Source: JAFDVL01 sp031398365 (GTDB taxonomy: Bacteria; Acidobacteriota; Blastocatellia; RBC074). Taken from it: DNA of 8,000 nt. The position numbers and the translations under genes are program-made. Below the pieces are notes generated by a model that had not been told where the DNA came from, ran no database searches, and worked only from the letters and a program-made list of their open reading frames with translations. Below are positions 5,593 through 8,000 of this stretch, in pieces; position 1 is the first letter of the stretch; each line of letters begins with the position of its first letter. The DNA is taken from the NCBI GenBank assembly GCA_031398365.1, contig JANNND010000177.1, positions 1-8,000 on the forward strand. The letters run 5' to 3'.

Positions 5593-7872
5593 TCACGGCT
5601 CAACGATAAAAGTCAGCGCACGTTTGGCGTTCGTTTTCGCCACCCGATCCACGACAATCAGCCGCAGTTCATACGTTCCCGGCGTAAATTTATCCAGCGA
5701 TAAGCGCGCTGCGTAAGGGGCGAAAGTCGCTGTTTTATCGTCGGGCGATAATGGTATGGGCGTCAGCGGCGTGGCCATCACCAGCTTATTGCCTGTGGCG
5801 TAAATCTGGGTTTGAATTGCGGCATCAATCTTTCCGTTGGCATCGGCTTTAGGGTTATAAGCAAAAATTGTGAAATCGAATTTCGAGCCTTGTGGGAAGC
5901 GCCGCGAAATCTGTGCGGGCATGGCAATGGCTTGCCGCTCTTCAAGTTTCTTTTCTTCTTCGCCCTTGTCGTTTTGAGGCGGCGGCGTGGCTAGGACAGA
6001 TTCTTTTTCAGTGGCAACAAAGATACTGCTCAGGGCGAGCTGTTTTTGGCTCAAGTCCACGATTTCAACCCATTGCGAAGCGCTGCCGGCTTGCCGTGCG
6101 TCTTCCTTGATAATCGCCAATCGCACCTGATAAAAACCGGGGCTCAGCTTCACCCGGCGCGTAAACAGAAAGCCTGATTTAAGGATGCGGTCATATGTTG
6201 CGGGCTTCAGCGTCATCGCTAATTTTTGGCTGAAACCGTCCGCTGCTTTCCCTTTTTCGTCATAGACCGTGGCGACAATCTCAACGGTTGCATTGTAGCG
6301 ATCATTGGCTTGCTCAAACTTGATGCCTGACACATCGAAGTGCGCGGCAATTGAGGCGTAGCTTTCGCCCTTGCCGGAGTCCACAAAATCCACAGCCATT
6401 TCGGTGGGAATCGCACGCATCGGGAAGAGCGAGTTGTAAGCATTTGCCACGAGCGCAACTTTCGCGGCGGATTCTTTCTTGGCGGCTTTGTCGGGATTCT
6501 TGGCGCGCTCGGCTTCGAGTTTGAGGCGCTCGCGGTCTTCTTTCTCGGAAGCTTTGGCGGTCGCTTTGTCATCGGGCGCAAAGTAGCCTCGGCTGGAACG
6601 CACTTTGTATTCGGGATGATTTTTGACGCGTACTTCCAGCTTGCGGAAACGTCCATCGCGGTACGACACGACCGGCTCGAAGGCGAGCAGGTAATACACT
6701 TCGGTGTCTGCGACGATCTTTTGCAAGCCGAGGTTGAGGTCGTTGTTATTGAAAATCGGAAAGCCGCCCGTGTCGCGCGACAACGCGTTCAATCCGTCCC
6801 GATTCGCTTCCATCGCGGAGGATTCGATGGACATTCGCGCGCCCGGCGGTTGTTCGTTGCCAAAGCCCGGCTGCGAGGCATCAAAGGCTTCGGGTGTGGC
6901 CATCAAGCCGCGTGTGTCGAGCGCGTAAATCACCACGCCCGAACGCGTTGCGGCATCGGTGATACGCCGCACGCCGTCATGGGTTCCCTGATTGGAACCG
7001 CCGAGCAGAAAGCCATCCGACAACATCACCATCGTCTTGCGCCCCGGCAAGTCGCGCAGCCCGCGCAAGATGTTTTCGATAGTGCCGAGCGTGGCTTTTG
7101 TCAGCGAGGTGTTTTCCGCCACGACCATGCGCGCTTTGCTTTGTGCTTGCGAGGTCGCCATTTGCTGGCTCGTGCCGGGCTGCTTTTGCATGATCTCATT
7201 GACCGCCAACGCCAGCGCATCGGGGATATTGCTATCAATTAATTCTGCCTGATAGGGCGTCAGGCGTGGCACGTCGCTGCTGTTCAGTGAGACGCGCCGT
7301 TCGGCAAAGCTTAAGCGATTGATCGCGCGTTTCAGGATGGCGCGGTTGTTCGTGAATTGCTGATGCAATCCCAGTTGACCACTGGTCGTCATCAGTGCGA
7401 CCTGATCGTCGGGTGTGAGTTGTTGGTCTACGAATTTGAGCAGGGCCTGGCGTGCATAAACCAAATTACTGAAGGCCAAATGCAAATCATCAATTGTCAG
7501 CACAATGTAACGTCCCGGGCGGGTTTCGGAGGTCGTAGTGGTGGTGGGCGTGACTTCTTTGCCGTTGGCTTTTTTTTCGGTCGTCATCCAACGCGCGGGA
7601 CTCGTCGCGGTGCCAAGCGAGAAATAGGAAATCTCTTGTGGCTTGCCGTCTTCTTTCAACTCAAAGTCCTCGCGCTTCAAATCACGAATGAGCTTGCCGC
7701 TTTTGTCGGTGACGATGGCTTCGACCTGCACAAGTTCGGTTTCGATGCGAATCGTTGTTTCGTCCTGTTTTTGCTGGGCTTCTTTGGTTTTAGGCGATTG
7801 CGATGGCGTGGTTTGCGAAAAGGTGACAGCACCCAGTAACGCCAGAAAAAAGAGCAAACAAAGTAACTTCAT
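5593..7872 (-). CDS. Secreted VWFA-related (Acidobacterial type) domain protein
   Basis: A 759-residue exported protein of unknown function. The N-terminus (MKLLCLLFFLALLGAVTFSQ) is a signal peptide: Lys, a hydrophobic core, probable cleavage near residues 19-20. A Gln/Lys-rich stretch and a short domain (43-86, ETELVQVEAIVTDKSGKLIRDL) typical of this family precede a Thr-rich linker (107-115). The von Willebrand A-like fold spans about 121-400: YIVLTIDDLHLAF (122-134), VALMTTSG (158-165), RKTMVMLSDGF (278-288), GVVIYALDTRG (312-322), YYLLAFEP (393-400). The canonical DxSxS metal site is replaced by DDLHL, as in many of these proteins. A charged, helix-prone linker (433-470) leads to two probable beta-sandwich regions (about 490-620 and 660-759). 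Proteins of this class are abundant in Acidobacteriota and presumed extracytoplasmic. No clear Shine-Dalgarno is visible. A paralogue's end lies 88 nt upstream on the same strand. Confidence 0.88.
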   Translation of the reverse strand: MKLLCLLFFLALLGAVTFSQTTPSQSPKTKEAQQKQDETTIRIETELVQVEAIVTDKSGKLIRDLKREDFELKEDGKPQEISYFSLGTATSPARWMTTEKKANGKEVTPTTTTTSETRPGRYIVLTIDDLHLAFSNLVYARQALLKFVDQQLTPDDQVALMTTSGQLGLHQQFTNNRAILKRAINRLSFAERRVSLNSSDVPRLTPYQAELIDSNIPDALALAVNEIMQKQPGTSQQMATSQAQSKARMVVAENTSLTKATLGTIENILRGLRDLPGRKTMVMLSDGFLLGGSNQGTHDGVRRITDAATRSGVVIYALDTRGLMATPEAFDASQPGFGNEQPPGARMSIESSAMEANRDGLNALSRDTGGFPIFNNNDLNLGLQKIVADTEVYYLLAFEPVVSYRDGRFRKLEVRVKNHPEYKVRSSRGYFAPDDKATAKASEKEDRERLKLEAERAKNPDKAAKKESAAKVALVANAYNSLFPMRAIPTEMAVDFVDSGKGESYASIAAHFDVSGIKFEQANDRYNATVEIVATVYDEKGKAADGFSQKLAMTLKPATYDRILKSGFLFTRRVKLSPGFYQVRLAIIKEDARQAGSASQWVEIVDLSQKQLALSSIFVATEKESVLATPPPQNDKGEEEKKLEERQAIAMPAQISRRFPQGSKFDFTIFAYNPKADANGKIDAAIQTQIYATGNKLVMATPLTPIPLSPDDKTATFAPYAARLSLDKFTPGTYELRLIVVDRVAKTNAKRALTFIVEP

Positions 7873-7960
7873 AATTCACAAAATAGGTGTGCCAGCCTGG
7901 AGCTGGACTTGCCAGGAATCTCAAATTTGAAATTTGAGATTTCAAATCTCAGCTTGTAGT
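7873..7960 (-). other. Spacer between the two VWFA-related genes
   Basis: Eighty-eight nucleotides with no convincing -35/-10 pair for the downstream gene, suggesting co-transcription with the upstream paralogue. It holds a small inverted repeat CCAGC-5 nt-GCTGG (7892-7906) and the heptamer array at 7917-7951. No intrinsic terminator is evident: the AT-rich hairpin is not followed by a T tract in the minus-strand direction. Confidence 0.5.
7917..7951. repeat. Palindromic heptanucleotide array
   Basis: Five consecutive 7-mers: AATCTCA, AATTTGA, AATTTGA, GATTTCA, AATCTCA. The array also contains two overlapping perfect palindromes: 12-nt arms around one G (7917-7928 / 7930-7941) and 8-nt arms around one C (7935-7942 / 7944-7951). 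It lies 9 nt past the stop of the upstream paralogue on the minus strand. It has the same period as the arrays in argS, but a different unit sequence. Confidence 0.8.
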
Positions 7961-8000
7961 TTATGGCTCGACGACAAAATTGAGCGTTCGCTTCGCACTG
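7961..8000 (-). CDS. C-terminal end of a paralogous VWFA-related protein, partial
   Basis: The last 40 nt read on the minus strand as SAKRTLNFVVEP followed by TAA (7963-7961). This closely matches the C-terminus of the neighbouring secreted protein (NAKRALTFIVEP), with 8 of 12 identical residues and conservative replacements, and the nucleotide sequence is also alike around the stop. It is therefore the end of a same-strand homologue, most of which lies beyond position 8000. Only the tail is visible, so its length, start and VWFA domain are inferred from the match. Confidence 0.7.
   Translation of the reverse strand, partial: SAKRTLNFVVEP

Noticed and set aside
6616..7242. 208-codon plus-strand frame inside the VWFA-related gene
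   Set aside because: Antisense to a coherent signal-peptide-bearing protein; the product is rich in His and Arg as expected from reverse-strand reading.
7892..7906. CCAGC/GCTGG inverted repeat as a regulatory hairpin
   Set aside because: Five-base arms with a 5-nt loop are common by chance; no promoter or ribosome site is clearly associated.
7917..7951. CRISPR-like or terminator interpretation of the palindromic repeat
   Set aside because: Units are only 7 nt with no spacers, so it is not CRISPR. The hairpin is AT-rich and lacks a following T tract on the minus strand, so it is not a good intrinsic terminator.

Overview
The window looks like chromosomal DNA of an Acidobacteriota member. The main pointer is a secreted protein of the 'VWFA-related Acidobacterial domain' type, followed by the tail of a paralogue. 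Period-7 short tandem repeats recur in three places, which fits a genome rich in simple heptanucleotide repeats. Base composition is moderate (a little over 50 % GC by eye). Assignment below phylum is inference; there is no rRNA here to confirm it.

Left part (1-1833): a minus-strand translation operon. ffh (SRP GTPase) is transcribed leftward from a good TTGACA-type promoter and is followed 30 nt later by rpsP (ribosomal protein S16), which runs off the left edge, begins at TTG and has a strong GGAGG. argS (arginyl-tRNA synthetase) is divergent from ffh and has its own promoter in the shared intergenic region. Its coding sequence carries two in-frame heptanucleotide arrays that look like late insertions.

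Middle (3859-4575): a compact type II toxin-antitoxin module on the minus strand, with an AbrB/MazE-like antitoxin first and an overlapping PemK/MazF-like toxin second. It is wedged between argS (convergent, 17 nt) and the DAHP synthase gene (divergent). The 118-nt divergent region holds two perfect inverted repeats and overlapping promoter-like hexamers, a plausible autoregulatory operator.

Right part (4576-8000): a type I-beta DAHP synthase (first step of the shikimate pathway, with an N-terminal ferredoxin-like regulatory domain) on the plus strand. Its stop codon directly abuts the stop codon of a convergent, 759-residue secreted VWFA-related protein. The next minus-strand gene, of which only the last 12 codons are visible, ends in nearly the same residues, so these two genes are probably a tandem duplication. 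An 88-nt spacer with a palindromic heptamer array separates them.

Most of the window is housekeeping. The less ordinary points are the heptamer arrays inside an essential synthetase gene, the divergent operator region of the toxin-antitoxin module, and the tandem VWFA-related pair.
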